Shown one piece after another: positions 1 through 10,865 of a stretch of DNA of 64,000 nt. Each line of letters begins with the position of its first letter. The stretch's first letter is position 1. Source of the DNA: CAVSLM01 sp963728895 (GTDB lineage: Bacteria > Pseudomonadota > Gammaproteobacteria > JBBQDK01); NCBI GenBank assembly GCA_963728895.1, contig CAVSLM010000011.1:248001-312000 (forward strand). The letters run 5' to 3'. The translations under genes were made by a program, and so were the position numbers. A model generated the notes under the pieces. It worked only from the letters and a program-made list of their open reading frames with translations. It had not been told where the DNA came from and made no database searches.

Positions 1-1
1 C

Positions 2-772
2 ATGTTGGAGCGCGACGACTTCCACAAGCGCTACGCCCAGGGTCAGGCAATCGCGATCCATGAATTCCTCTACCCGCTGATCCAGGGCTACGACTCGGTG
101 GCACTGCGCGCCGATGTCGAGATCGGTGGCACGGACCAGAAGTTCAACCTGCTCGTTGGACGTGAGCTGCAGAAGCACTACGGACAGGAACCCCAGGTGG
201 TGCTGACCATGCCAATCCTGGAAGGCCTTGATGGCGTGCAGAAGATGTCCAAGTCGCTCGGAAACTACGTCGGGATCCACGAGCCGCCGGCGGAGATGTT
301 CGGCAAGGTGATGTCGATTTCCGACGAGCTCATGTGGCGCTGGTTCGATCTGCTGTCGTTCCGGCCCGCACCGGAGCTCGTCTCGCTGCGCGAACAGGCG
401 AGACAGGGCCGAAATCCGCGCGACATCAAGTTCGAGCTCGCAGCCGAGATGGTTTCGCGCTTCCATGGCGGGCGCGCGGCGGACGCAGCGCGACAGGAGT
501 TTGTCGCGCGCTTTCAGCAGGGTGCCATGCCGGAGGACATACCCGAAGTGCGCGTCGTCGCGCATGAGGGTTGGCTTCCCATCGCCAATGTTCTCAAAGA
601 GGCAGGGCTTACCGGCAGCACGTCGGAGGCGCTGCGCATGATCCGCCAGGGCGCGGTGCGCATCGACGGCGAGCGCATCGACGATGCGAAGCAGACGATC
701 GCTGCCGGCGCGACTCACGTGCTCCAGGTGGGCAAGCGTCGCTTTGCGCGGGTGACGCTGGGTCAGTCGTAG
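2..772 (+). CDS. tyrS: Tyrosyl-tRNA synthetase, C-terminal part (cut by window edge)
   Basis: Charges tRNA-Tyr with tyrosine in the cytoplasm. The visible 256 residues contain the class I signature KMSKS (about residue 81), preceded by GGTDQKFN of the Rossmann-fold domain, and a C-terminal S4-like RNA-binding domain (EALRMIRQGAVRIDGERI). The family is about 400 residues long, so roughly the first 150 lie outside the window and the methionine at base 2 is internal. The gene ends about 370 bases before the 16S gene and reads in the same direction. Identification is firm; only the 5' end is missing. Confidence 0.95.
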   Translation: MLERDDFHKRYAQGQAIAIHEFLYPLIQGYDSVALRADVEIGGTDQKFNLLVGRELQKHYGQEPQVVLTMPILEGLDGVQKMSKSLGNYVGIHEPPAEMFGKVMSISDELMWRWFDLLSFRPAPELVSLREQARQGRNPRDIKFELAAEMVSRFHGGRAADAARQEFVARFQQGAMPEDIPEVRVVAHEGWLPIANVLKEAGLTGSTSEALRMIRQGAVRIDGERIDDAKQTIAAGATHVLQVGKRRFARVTLGQS

Positions 773-827
773 GCGCGTCCCCACGCGCACGAGAAGCAAG
801 GTTCGTGAACCACCCTCCCAAATCTGA

Positions 828-855
828 TTGACGGTCCCCGGCCGGTGCGTATAAT
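828..855 (+). promoter_or_regulatory. rrn operon upstream promoter (P1)
   Basis: A -35 box TTGACG (828-833) and a perfect -10 box TATAAT (850-855) are 16 bp apart, just after tyrS and upstream of 16S. A GC-rich discriminator follows the -10 box, as expected of a stringently controlled rRNA promoter. Start site not determined. Confidence 0.75.
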
Positions 856-933
856 GCGCCGCTCTCTCTGATGCTCCGGCGCTCGCAGCGCGCGATCATC
901 GCCGCGCGAGTCGGATCTTCGGGGGGAAAGGTG

Positions 934-961
934 TTGACGGTTACAGGCGGAGTTGTATACT
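934..961 (+). promoter_or_regulatory. rrn operon downstream promoter (P2)
   Basis: TTGACG (934-939) and TATACT (956-961) with a 16-bp spacer lie about 185 bases upstream of 16S. With the promoter at 828-855 this gives the usual tandem P1-P2 layout. Confidence 0.7.
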
Positions 962-993
962 GCTCTGTCTCGGCCGGGTGCGGAACCAGGCCA

Positions 994-1005
994 CGCTCTT
1001 TCACA
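994..1005 (+). promoter_or_regulatory. boxA antitermination site in the 16S leader
   Basis: CGCTCTTTCACA matches the rrn boxA consensus TGCTCTTTAACA at 10 of 12 positions and lies in the leader between P2 and 16S. It would recruit the Nus antitermination complex. Confidence 0.6.
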
Positions 1006-1145
1006 ATCCGGATCAGGTAATTTGTGTGGGTGCTTGCGTCGGTGGTCGGCGGTACGCAAACGATCGTCGATGTGAGCAACCTCGGAAATAACCGAGCGAG
1101 CGAACGTCGAGCAAGGATTGGTTGCCCCAAGCAACCACCAGTATT

Positions 1146-2682
<1,537 letters not shown>

Positions 2683-2751
2683 AAGTAACGCGTCCAAGGA
2701 TCTCGGCGCGAGCATCCACACAAATTACTTGATTCAGGGTTGCCCGACCTC

Positions 2752-2828
<77 letters not shown>

Positions 2829-2901
2829 CTTATCGTTTTGGAGGGACAACGCGGAAGGACAAGCATGAGGCTCGCGTTCGATCCTTCATCCTTCCATTCA
2901 G

Positions 2902-2977
2902 GGGGCCATAGCTCAGCTGGGAGAGCACCTGCTTTGCAAGCAGGGGGTCGGCGGTTCGATCCCGCCTGGCTCCACCA
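2902..2977 (+). tRNA. alaT: tRNA-Ala (TGC)
   Basis: A 76-nt cloverleaf with encoded CCA. The anticodon TGC sits in CTGCTTTGCAAGCAG, and the acceptor arm GGGGCCA pairs with TGGCTCC with one wobble pair. Second spacer tRNA of the rrn operon. Confidence 0.96.
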
Positions 2978-3073
2978 GCCTTCCGGCTCGCGTTGCAAGG
3001 TAAGCAGAAATCATACACGAGCACCACGGGCTGCTGGTGTCTGGTTTCTGACCGACGGGCCTTCGTGGTCCGC

Positions 3074-3085
3074 GGCTCTTTAACA
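3074..3085 (+). promoter_or_regulatory. boxA in the 16S-23S spacer
   Basis: GGCTCTTTAACA, followed by ATT, is a near-perfect boxA located between tRNA-Ala and 23S, where a second antitermination site is usual. Confidence 0.65.
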
Positions 3086-4158
3086 ATTCGGGAAGTTGTA
3101 GTAAGGCGCGAGATCGGTCTCTCTCAAGACTGGTCTCAAGGGTATGTTGCATTCGAAACCAGCGACCATGACCTCAGATCGCTTGGGGTTATATGGTCAA
3201 GCGAATAAGCGCATACGGTGGATGCCTTGGCGGCAACAGGCGATGAAGGACGTGGTAGCCTGCGATAAGCCTCGGGGAGTCGGCAAACAGACTTTGATCC
3301 GAGGATTTCCGAATGGGGAAACCCACCCCTACGGGGGTATCCGCATCTGAATCCATAGGGTGCGGAGGCGAACCCGGGGAACTGAAACATCTAAGTACCC
3401 GGAGGAAAAGAAATCAACCGAGATTCCGCAAGTAGTGGCGAGCGAACGCGGACCAGCCCAGTCACATCAAATCTGCAGCTCTTAGTGGAACGTTCTGGAA
3501 AGTTCGGCGATACAGGGTGATAGCCCCGTACACGAAAAGGGTTGCAGGTGGGTGACGATGAGTAAGACGGGACACGTGTAATCCTGTCTGAAGATGGGGG
3601 GACCATCCTCCAAGGCTAAATACTCGTTGCCGACCGATAGTGAACCAGTACCGTGAGGGAAAGGCGAAAAGAACCCCGGAGAGGGGAGTGAAATAGAACC
3701 TGAAACCGTATGCGTACAAGCAGTGGGAGCCCCTTCGGGGGTGACTGCGTACCTTTTGTATAATGGGTCAGCGACTTACTTTCAGTGGCAAGCTTAACCG
3801 TATAGGGAAGGCGTAGGGAAACCGAGTCTTAAATGGGCGAACAGTCGCTGGGAGTAGACCCGAAACCGGGCGATCTATCCATGACCAGGGTGAAGGTGGG
3901 GTAATACCCACTGGAGGCCCGAACCCACTCCCGTTGAAAAGGTAGGGGATGAGTTGTGGATAGGAGTGAAAGGCTAATCAAGCTCGGAGATAGCTGGTTC
4001 TCCCCGAAAGCTATTTAGGTAGCGCCTCGTGTCTCACTCCAGGGGGTAGAGCACTGTTATGGCTAGGGGGCCATCCCGGCTTACCAAACCATTGCAAACT
4101 CCGAATACCTGGAAGTGCAATCACGGGAGACACACGGCGGGTACTAAAATCCGTCGTG

Positions 4159-4194
<36 letters not shown>

Positions 4195-4232
4195 AAAATC
4201 ACAGCTCAGTGGAAAACGATGTGGGAAGGCAT

Positions 4233-4296
<64 letters not shown>

Positions 4297-4792
4297 GAGT
4301 CGGCCTGCGCGGAAGATTTAACGGGGCTCAAGCTGTGTACCGAAGCTGCGGGTGCGTGGCAACACGTGCGGTAGGGGAGCGTTCTGTAAGCCTGCGAAGG
4401 TGTGCCGTAAGGCATGCTGGAGGTATCAGAAGTGCGAATGCTGACATGAGTAACGATAATGCGGGTGAAAAACCCGCACGCCGAAAGCCCAAGGTTTCCT
4501 GCGCAACGGTAATCGGCGCAGGGTGAGTCGGCCCCTAAGGCGAGGCAGAAATGCGTAGTCGATGGGAAACAGGTTAATATTCCTGTACTTCACACTATTG
4601 CGATGGGGGGACGGAGAAGGCTGGACCATCCGGGTGTTGGACGTCCCGGTTTAAGCGTGTAGGGAGTGTCACCAGGAAAATCCGGAGGCACAATCCCGAG
4701 ACGTGACGACGAGGTCCTTCGTGGACCGAAGTGGTCGATGCCATGCTTCCAAGAAAAGCCTCTAAGCTTCAGATAGTGTGGAACCGTACCCG

Positions 4793-4830
<38 letters not shown>

Positions 4831-5000
4831 CTTGAGAGAACTCTGGTGAAGGAACTAGGCAAAATAGCACCGTAACTTCGGGAGAAGGTGCGCCCTCGGT
4901 ACGTGAAGGCCCTCGCGGCTGGAGCGGATGGGGGTTGCAGTGACCAGGTGGCTGCGACTGTTTATTAAAAACACAGCACTCTGCAAACACGAAAGTGGAC

Positions 5001-5035
<35 letters not shown>

Positions 5036-5070
5036 TAATTGATGGGGTTAGCCGCAAGGCGAAGCTCTTG

Positions 5071-5117
<47 letters not shown>

Positions 5118-5744
5118 TAACGATCGCTAGCCTTAGTAAAACCGAACCATATGCGGGAAACTCCTCAACAGCTGCTCGATACTCGTCTGCAGAAACGCAG
5201 GCAGTAAAAATTCGACAGACATGGGGACAATCCGCAGGGAAGGCCCGATTTGCCTCGGGAACCCTCAGAGACTTTACGTTCGGGAGTATTCTTTGAAGCT
5301 CGAACCGCAATGGATTACAGGCTTCGTGGATGGTGAAGGTTGTTTCTACGTCGGCATCAATGCCAACGAAGAGATGACCGCCGGCTTTCAGGTCCTTCCG
5401 GAATTCACCGTCGTGCAGCACGAACGCGATGTGCAGATCCTCCATGCCCTGAAGAGCTACTTCGGTTGCGGTGTGGTTCGCAAGAATCACGGTGATCGAA
5501 TGGCCTATCGGGTGCGTGGCAAGAATCATCTGCTGGAGCGCATCGTTCCATTCTTCGTCGAGCACCCGCTCAAAACCCGGAAGAACGTGGACTTCAAGAG
5601 GTTCCGTCGCGTTCTCCTGATGATGGCGGCGGGGGATCATCTGAAAGCGGAGGGCATCGAAGCGATTCGATCCATGGCCGCAGAGATGAACCGAGGATGC
5701 TCAAGATAAAGTCCGACCTTGCCGGAAACGGTAGGGAGCAATCG
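5118..5744 (+). ncRNA. Group I self-splicing intron at 23S position 1931
   Basis: A 627-nt insertion. P1 is visible: exon CTAAGGT pairs with intron GCCTTAG (5130-5136), leaving the required U-G wobble at the 5' splice site. P10 is visible too: exon-2 AGCGA pairs with TCGCT (5124-5128). The intron ends in G (5744). Core elements resemble group I P4-P7: TGCGGGAAACTCCTCA near 5153, then CAGAGACTTTACG near 5266. A 3' element AAGATAAAGTCCGACC (about 5703-5718) overlaps the end of the endonuclease gene. The 1931 site is a known insertion site for group I introns in other bacteria and organelles. Activity is inferred, but a functional 23S would require splicing. Confidence 0.9.
5293..5709 (+). CDS. 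LAGLIDADG homing endonuclease of the 23S intron
   Basis: A single-motif LAGLIDADG endonuclease, expected to act as a homodimer that cuts intronless 23S genes at the insertion site and so spreads the intron. The motif WITGFVDGEGCFYV lies near the N-terminus; the remaining segment (LKSYFGCGVVRKN, LLERIVPFFVEHPL) fits the usual alpha-beta fold. I place the start at TTG 5293 (138 aa), because the upstream ATG at 5221 lies inside the conserved intron core. TTG start use is inferred. The stop codon lies within the 3' conserved intron segment, so coding and ribozyme sequences overlap. Confidence 0.88.
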   Translation: MKLEPQWITGFVDGEGCFYVGINANEEMTAGFQVLPEFTVVQHERDVQILHALKSYFGCGVVRKNHGDRMAYRVRGKNHLLERIVPFFVEHPLKTRKNVDFKRFRRVLLMMAAGDHLKAEGIEAIRSMAAEMNRGCSR

Positions 5745-5791
<47 letters not shown>

Positions 5792-6197
5792 CGATGGCCA
5801 CACTGTCTCCACCAGAGACTCAGTGAAATTGAACTCGCTGTGACGATGCAGCGTACCCGCGGCAAGACGGAAAGACCCCGTGAACCTTTACTACAGCTTT
5901 GCACTGAACTTCGAACCTGCTTGTGTAGGATAGGTGGGAGGCTATGAAGCGCGGACGCCAGTTCGCGTGGAGCCATCCTTGAAATACCACCCTGGCATGT
6001 TTGAGGTTCTAACCTAGGCTCGTCATCCGGGTCAGGGACAGTGTATGGTGGGTAGTTTGACTGGGGCGGTCTCCTCCAAAAGAGTAACGGAGGAGTGCGA
6101 AGGTACCCTCAGCGCGGTCGGAAATCGCGCGTTGCGTGCAAAGGCATAAGGGTGCTTGACTGCGAGACACACACGTCGAGCAGGTGCGAAAGCAGGT

Positions 6198-6273
<76 letters not shown>

Positions 6274-6299
6274 TCCTCCCAAGAGTTCATATCGACGGG

Positions 6300-6342
<43 letters not shown>

Positions 6343-6343
6343 T

Positions 6344-6380
<37 letters not shown>

Positions 6381-6546
6381 TGGTACGCGAGCTGGGTTTA
6401 GAACGTCGTGAGACAGTTCGGTCCCTATCTGCCGTGGGCGTTGGAGATTTGAGAGGAGCTGCTCCTAGTACGAGAGGACCGGAGTGGACGTACCTCTGGT
6501 GTTCCGGTTGTCACGCCAGTGGCACAGCCGGGTAGCTAAGTACGGA

Positions 6547-6584
<38 letters not shown>

Positions 6585-6833
6585 CTCAAGATTAGATCTC
6601 CCTGAGAGCTCGACTCTCCTAAAGGTCCGTCGAAGACTACGACGTTGATAGGCTGGGTGTGGAAGCGCAGCAATGTGTGAAGCTAACCAGTACTAATTGA
6701 CCGTGAGGCTTGACCATATAACACCCAAGCAATCTGCTTGGCGCTGGTTGAGTGCAACAAACCTGGAGCGCCTGCAACTTCCCGAATTCCGCCGTCATCG
6801 GCTGTGGTACAGCGATGCCGTGCAGAACCAGTT

Positions 6834-6952
6834 TGCCTGGCGGCCATAGCGAGTGGGAACCACCCGATCCCATCCCGAACTCGGAAGTGAAACCGCTCAG
6901 CGCCGATGATAGTGTGGGGTTTCCCCATGCGAAAGTAGGACACCGCCAGGCT
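6834..6952 (+). rRNA. rrf: 5S ribosomal RNA
   Basis: About 119 nt. The 5' TGCCTGGCGGCC pairs with the 3' CCGCCAGGC end, and internal CCCGAACTCGGAAGTGAAAC and GATGATAGTGTGGGGTTTCC match bacterial 5S. Last gene of the rrn operon. Confidence 0.95.
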
Positions 6953-6960
6953 CCTACCCG

Positions 6961-6997
6961 GAACCCCGGTTGCGCAAGCGGCCGGGGTTCTTTTTTT
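6961..6997 (+). terminator. Rho-independent terminator of the rrn operon
   Basis: A GC-rich hairpin (GAACCCCGG pairing with CCGGGGTTC, 6961-6990) is followed by seven T residues, directly after 5S. Confidence 0.9.
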
Positions 6998-7088
6998 GTG
7001 CGGTTCGCATGGGGAAACCCGGTCCGCGCCACGCGCGCGGTTCGTGTGCAACGCTCGTGTTCCGAGGTGTGACTGAGCGCGTGGCCGC

Positions 7089-7937
7089 ATGACCCGCAAA
7101 CCACCACCCCTTGAATTGGAGCGCATCCTAGCCCTGCCGGAAGCGGACCTGGACCTGGCACAGGTGGCACTGCTCATCGCCCGGGAGGAGTATCCGGCGC
7201 TGGATGTCGGAGTCTACTTGCGGCGCCTCGACGAGCTCGCCGCGAATTTGCGGGACCGCTCGGGCTGCAAACAGGACACCCAGGAAAAGCTTCTCGCTCT
7301 TGGCGAGTTTCTGTTCGAAAGGCAGGGCTTCTCCGGTGACCCAGAGCACTACTATGACCCACGCAACAGCTTCCTCAACGAGGTTCTGGACCGACGGCTG
7401 GGCATACCGATCACGTTGTCGATCGTCTACATGGAAGTGGGTTGGCGAATCGGCCTGCCGCTGCACGGGGTGGCTTTCCCCGGACATTTCCTGGTGAAGA
7501 TGCCCGTGGCGCATGGCGAGGTGGTTATCGATCCCTACGGAGGCGGCGCCTCTCTGAGCCTGAGAGATCTGCAAGAGCTGCTCAACCTTGCGACGGGCGA
7601 GGTTTCGTCGTCCCGTCCCGCGCTCGCGCGTGCGCTGGCCGTCACGGCCACCAAGAAGCAGATCCTGGCGCGCGTGTTGCGCAACCTGAAAGCCATCTAT
7701 CTCCATGACCAGCAGTTGGAGAAGGCGCTCTGGACGATCGATCGCATCCTGCTCATGGTCCCGGAGTCCACCGGGGAGCTGAGGGACCGCGGCCGACTCT
7801 ACGAGCGTCTGGAGTGCTCGCACGCCGCGCTGACGGACTATCGGAATTACCTGCGACTGGAGCCCGACGCCGACGATGGGGAGGAGATTCGTGCGCGCGT
7901 GGTGGATCTCAGCCGCTACGGGGATCCGTTGCACTGA
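7089..7937 (+). CDS. sirB1: SirB1/YchA-family transglutaminase-like TPR protein
   Basis: A 282-aa cytoplasmic protein of the SirB1 family. The N-terminal two thirds are a transglutaminase-like core, with the family stretch FLNEVLDRRLGIPITLSIVY (about residues 97-116) and LHGVAFPGHFLVK. The C-terminal third (ATKKQILARVLRNLKAIYL onward) is a tetratricopeptide-like helical repeat. Biochemical function is not established for the family. It starts about 90 bases after the rrn terminator and appears to be a single-gene unit. Length is typical. Confidence 0.85.
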   Translation: MTRKPPPLELERILALPEADLDLAQVALLIAREEYPALDVGVYLRRLDELAANLRDRSGCKQDTQEKLLALGEFLFERQGFSGDPEHYYDPRNSFLNEVLDRRLGIPITLSIVYMEVGWRIGLPLHGVAFPGHFLVKMPVAHGEVVIDPYGGGASLSLRDLQELLNLATGEVSSSRPALARALAVTATKKQILARVLRNLKAIYLHDQQLEKALWTIDRILLMVPESTGELRDRGRLYERLECSHAALTDYRNYLRLEPDADDGEEIRARVVDLSRYGDPLH

Positions 7938-8040
7938 GGTGCAACATTGCGCCGTGCACTGGGGAACGGAGCCACTGTAATGGTGTTTTCCGAATCGATC
8001 CGGTAGGATGCGCAGCAGTTCAGGACCTCGGCAAGGCGCC

Positions 8041-8871
8041 ATGCTCTACCCGGAACTCTACAAATCCCTCGAAAAGGCGCGCTGGAATCTTCAGACGGAC
8101 ATTCCCTGGGACCGGTTCGATCCCAAGTTGCTCAGCGACGAGCAGGCGCTCACCGTGAAAATGAACGCCATCACCGAATGGGCGGCGCTTCCTGCAACCG
8201 AGATGTTCCTGCGCGACAATCGCGAAGACTCGGACTTCTCTGCTTTCATGTCCATCTGGTTTTACGAGGAACAGAAGCACGCACTGGTGCTCATGGACTA
8301 TCTATCGCGCTTTCGGCCCGATCTGCGCCCGACGGAAGAGGAACTGCACGCGGTGCGCTTCGATTTCGATCCCGCCCCGCCGCTCGAGACGCTCATGCTG
8401 CACTTCTGCGGTGAGGTGCGTCTCACTCAGTGGTACCGTTGCGCTGCCGAGTGGCACACCGAGCCCGTGATCAAGCACATCTACGGGCTGATTTCCAGGG
8501 ACGAGGCGCGTCATGGTGGTGCGTACCTGAAGTACATGAAGCGGGCCGTGGAGCGCTTTGGCAACATGGCGCGTTTGTCGTTTTCCAAGATGGGCGTGCT
8601 GATGGCCAACACCAGAGTGTCGCGCGCCATGCATCCCACCAACTTGCACGTCAACAAGTCCCTGTTTCCCAATGACACCGTGCAGAGTCGTCTACCTGAC
8701 CCGCAGTGGCTGGAGCAGTGGCTCACGCACCAGATCCGCTTCGACAGGGGCTGGGAGGAGCGCGTTTCCGGTGGCATCCTGCGCAATCTATCCAGCCTGC
8801 TCGGGGAAACGTTCGAGACGGTAAAGGACCTGCAACGCTACCGTAAGCGGCTCTCCACCTCTGTGGCCTGA
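8041..8871 (+). CDS. Ferritin-like diiron protein (acyl-ACP desaturase-like)
   Basis: A predicted helical diiron protein of 276 aa. Two carboxylate-histidine motifs are visible, EEQKH (about residue 78) and DEARH (about residue 163), with the spacing typical of ferritin-like four-helix bundles and similar to soluble acyl-ACP desaturases. The substrate cannot be read from the sequence. The start at 8041 (MLYPELYKS) is preferred to ATG 8008, which adds 11 low-information residues, but neither has a strong ribosome site. A second ferritin-like gene follows on the same strand. No partner reductase gene is nearby. Confidence 0.7.
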   Translation: MLYPELYKSLEKARWNLQTDIPWDRFDPKLLSDEQALTVKMNAITEWAALPATEMFLRDNREDSDFSAFMSIWFYEEQKHALVLMDYLSRFRPDLRPTEEELHAVRFDFDPAPPLETLMLHFCGEVRLTQWYRCAAEWHTEPVIKHIYGLISRDEARHGGAYLKYMKRAVERFGNMARLSFSKMGVLMANTRVSRAMHPTNLHVNKSLFPNDTVQSRLPDPQWLEQWLTHQIRFDRGWEERVSGGILRNLSSLLGETFETVKDLQRYRKRLSTSVA

Positions 8872-8996
8872 CTCGCGGCTGTTGCAGCCGCCGGCTGAAC
8901 TATAATCACTCGCGAGAGTTGTGTGTTTTGAAGTGAGAGTCCATCCGTCCATCTCCCCAGTCGATCACGAGAGCGACGCCATCCAGGAGGATTGCC

Positions 8997-9710
8997 ATGC
9001 ACTCGACGCCCGATGCCGTCACCAGCGGCAGACCAGGCTCGGATTCCAGTAATTATCACCGTGCCATGGGGCAGCTGCTTGCCCTGTACGCACAGGTCGA
9101 CCGCCTGATCATGGAGGTTTGCGCCGAGCGCGTCTGCGAGGTTCACGACCCGGATGTACAGCTGGCGCTCGCCAAGCAGGTTGGTGACGAAGCGCGCCAC
9201 GTCGGCATCCAGCGCGAATGGATGCGCGAGTTCGGGGCCGATGGCGCCCCGCTGATTTCCGCAGATCACGAGCAGAAGATTCGTGCCCATTTCCGTGCCC
9301 TGGGTTGGGTGGATTTCCTGGCCGACCTCTACGTGTTCGTGGAAGGTGTGGGAACGCAGACCGTCGAAGAGCTGGTACCGCTGGTCGATCCCGGGACGCG
9401 CGAGTCGCTGCGCATTCGGCTCAGCGACGAAGCGGATCATGTGGCTTTCGGGCTCGCGCAGCTGTCGAAGGAGCTGTCACGCTGGCCCGCCGCGCAGCGT
9501 GCGGCGTTCCTTGAGGGGTTGCCGGCCCGTGGCGAGCGTCTCGCTGACGACCTGCATTCGGTCTGCGACGACCTGCCGGGTTTGTTCGAGGCGGTGGGCG
9601 CCGACTACGACGAGATCTGCGACATGGTGTTGCGCCGTCGCGCAGAGCTGTTACAGCAGATCGCGCACACAGCGGCAGGGTCGCGAGCCGCCACGATAGC
9701 GCGCGCGTGA
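8997..9710 (+). CDS. Ferritin-like protein
   Basis: A 237-aa helical protein with two metal-ligand motifs, GDEARHVG (about residue 62) and SDEADHVAFG (about residue 142), which mark a ferritin-like diiron fold. A good ribosome site (CCAGGAGG) lies about 8 bases before ATG 8997, and a TATAAT box is at 8901-8906. It is not a close copy of the preceding ferritin-like protein. The reaction is unknown; oxygenase or iron-handling roles are both possible. The last 20 residues are alanine-rich and probably disordered. Confidence 0.7.
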   Translation: MHSTPDAVTSGRPGSDSSNYHRAMGQLLALYAQVDRLIMEVCAERVCEVHDPDVQLALAKQVGDEARHVGIQREWMREFGADGAPLISADHEQKIRAHFRALGWVDFLADLYVFVEGVGTQTVEELVPLVDPGTRESLRIRLSDEADHVAFGLAQLSKELSRWPAAQRAAFLEGLPARGERLADDLHSVCDDLPGLFEAVGADYDEICDMVLRRRAELLQQIAHTAAGSRAATIARA

Positions 9711-9881
9711 CTGGGACGACGCGCGCGGATGCGGGGCCGGAGAAGCCTGCGCCTGTTTTGTGCAGGCGGCGCGTGAATGGTGCGGTATCGCCGGCGAAGA
9801 GCCGTGCGCGTGGCCAACGGGTGAGACGGGGCGGGAGCCGGCAGATGCGTGGTAGAATGCGCAACCCGATTTGCGAGCCCC

Positions 9882-10865
9882 ATGGCGCACCAACTGCAAC
9901 TGCTCCAACTTCTCGCCGACGGCCGCTTTCATTCCGGTGAACGCCTGGGCGAGGCGCTTGGGGTCGGACGCGGCGCGGTATGGAAGGCGCTGCACTCGCT
10001 TTCGGATCTGGGCATCGAGGTGCATGCCCTGCAGGGCAAGGGATACCGGCTCGCGCAGCCGCTCGAGCTGCTCGAGGAGGGCGCAATCAGGGACGCGCTG
10101 CCAGTTGAAGTGCGCGCACTGCTGAGCCGCCTGGAGATCCATCCCGAGATCGACTCGACCAATCGCTATCTCGTTACGCGCGCCGCGGAAGGCGCGCGAA
10201 GCGGCTATGCCTGTCTTGCCGAACGCCAGAGTGCCGGGCGTGGCCGGCGCGGGCGCCGCTGGGTTTCGCCTTTCGGTGCCAACCTCTACCTGTCGCTGCT
10301 CTGGCGCTTCGAGCGCGATCCCGCCTCGCTTGGCACCTTGAGCCTGGCGGCAGGTGTCGCCGTGGCACGTGCGCTGGAGCGCCTGGGCGTTGCGCGGCTC
10401 GGCCTCAAGTGGCCCAACGATGTTGTTGTCGAGGGCCGCAAACTCGGCGGCCTGCTGCTCGAGTTGGCGGGTGAGGCCGCCGGGCCCAGCCGTGTGGTGG
10501 TAGGCGTAGGAATCAACGTGCGCATGCCGGATGCCGCTGCGCGCCAGATCGATCAGCCGTGGGCGGACCTGCAGGGCGAGCTCGGCACCGGGACGCCGTC
10601 ACGCAATCGCATCGCCGCACTCGTTCTCGCGGAACTGCTGCCCGCGATGGCGGCGTTCGCCCGCAGCGGCTTCGCGCCATTTCGCTCCGACTGGGCGCGC
10701 TGGGACGTGGTCACGGGACGCACCGTGACACTGCATCTACCCGATCGCGAGCTGCCCGGCAGGGCGCTCGCCGTGGACGCTACCGGCGCACTGGTGCTGG
10801 AGGATGACAGCGGGGTGCGCCAGGCGTACAGCTCGGGCGAGGTAAGTCTGAGGCGGGTCTTGTGA
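9882..10865 (+). CDS. birA: Biotin--[acetyl-CoA-carboxylase] ligase / biotin repressor
   Basis: Activates biotin to biotinyl-AMP and attaches it to the carrier protein of acetyl-CoA carboxylase. The N-terminal winged helix (FHSGERLGEALGVGRGAVWK, residues about 14-33) indicates the bifunctional repressor type. Catalytic-domain signatures are present: the ligase loop AERQSAGRGRRGRRW, then SLLWRF and LKWPNDVVVEGRKLGG. The start is ATG 9882; the in-frame upstream ATG at 9849 adds unrelated residues. The stop overlaps the GTG start of coaX by 4 bases, so the two are translationally coupled. Confidence 0.93.
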   Translation: MAHQLQLLQLLADGRFHSGERLGEALGVGRGAVWKALHSLSDLGIEVHALQGKGYRLAQPLELLEEGAIRDALPVEVRALLSRLEIHPEIDSTNRYLVTRAAEGARSGYACLAERQSAGRGRRGRRWVSPFGANLYLSLLWRFERDPASLGTLSLAAGVAVARALERLGVARLGLKWPNDVVVEGRKLGGLLLELAGEAAGPSRVVVGVGINVRMPDAAARQIDQPWADLQGELGTGTPSRNRIAALVLAELLPAMAAFARSGFAPFRSDWARWDVVTGRTVTLHLPDRELPGRALAVDATGALVLEDDSGVRQAYSSGEVSLRRVL

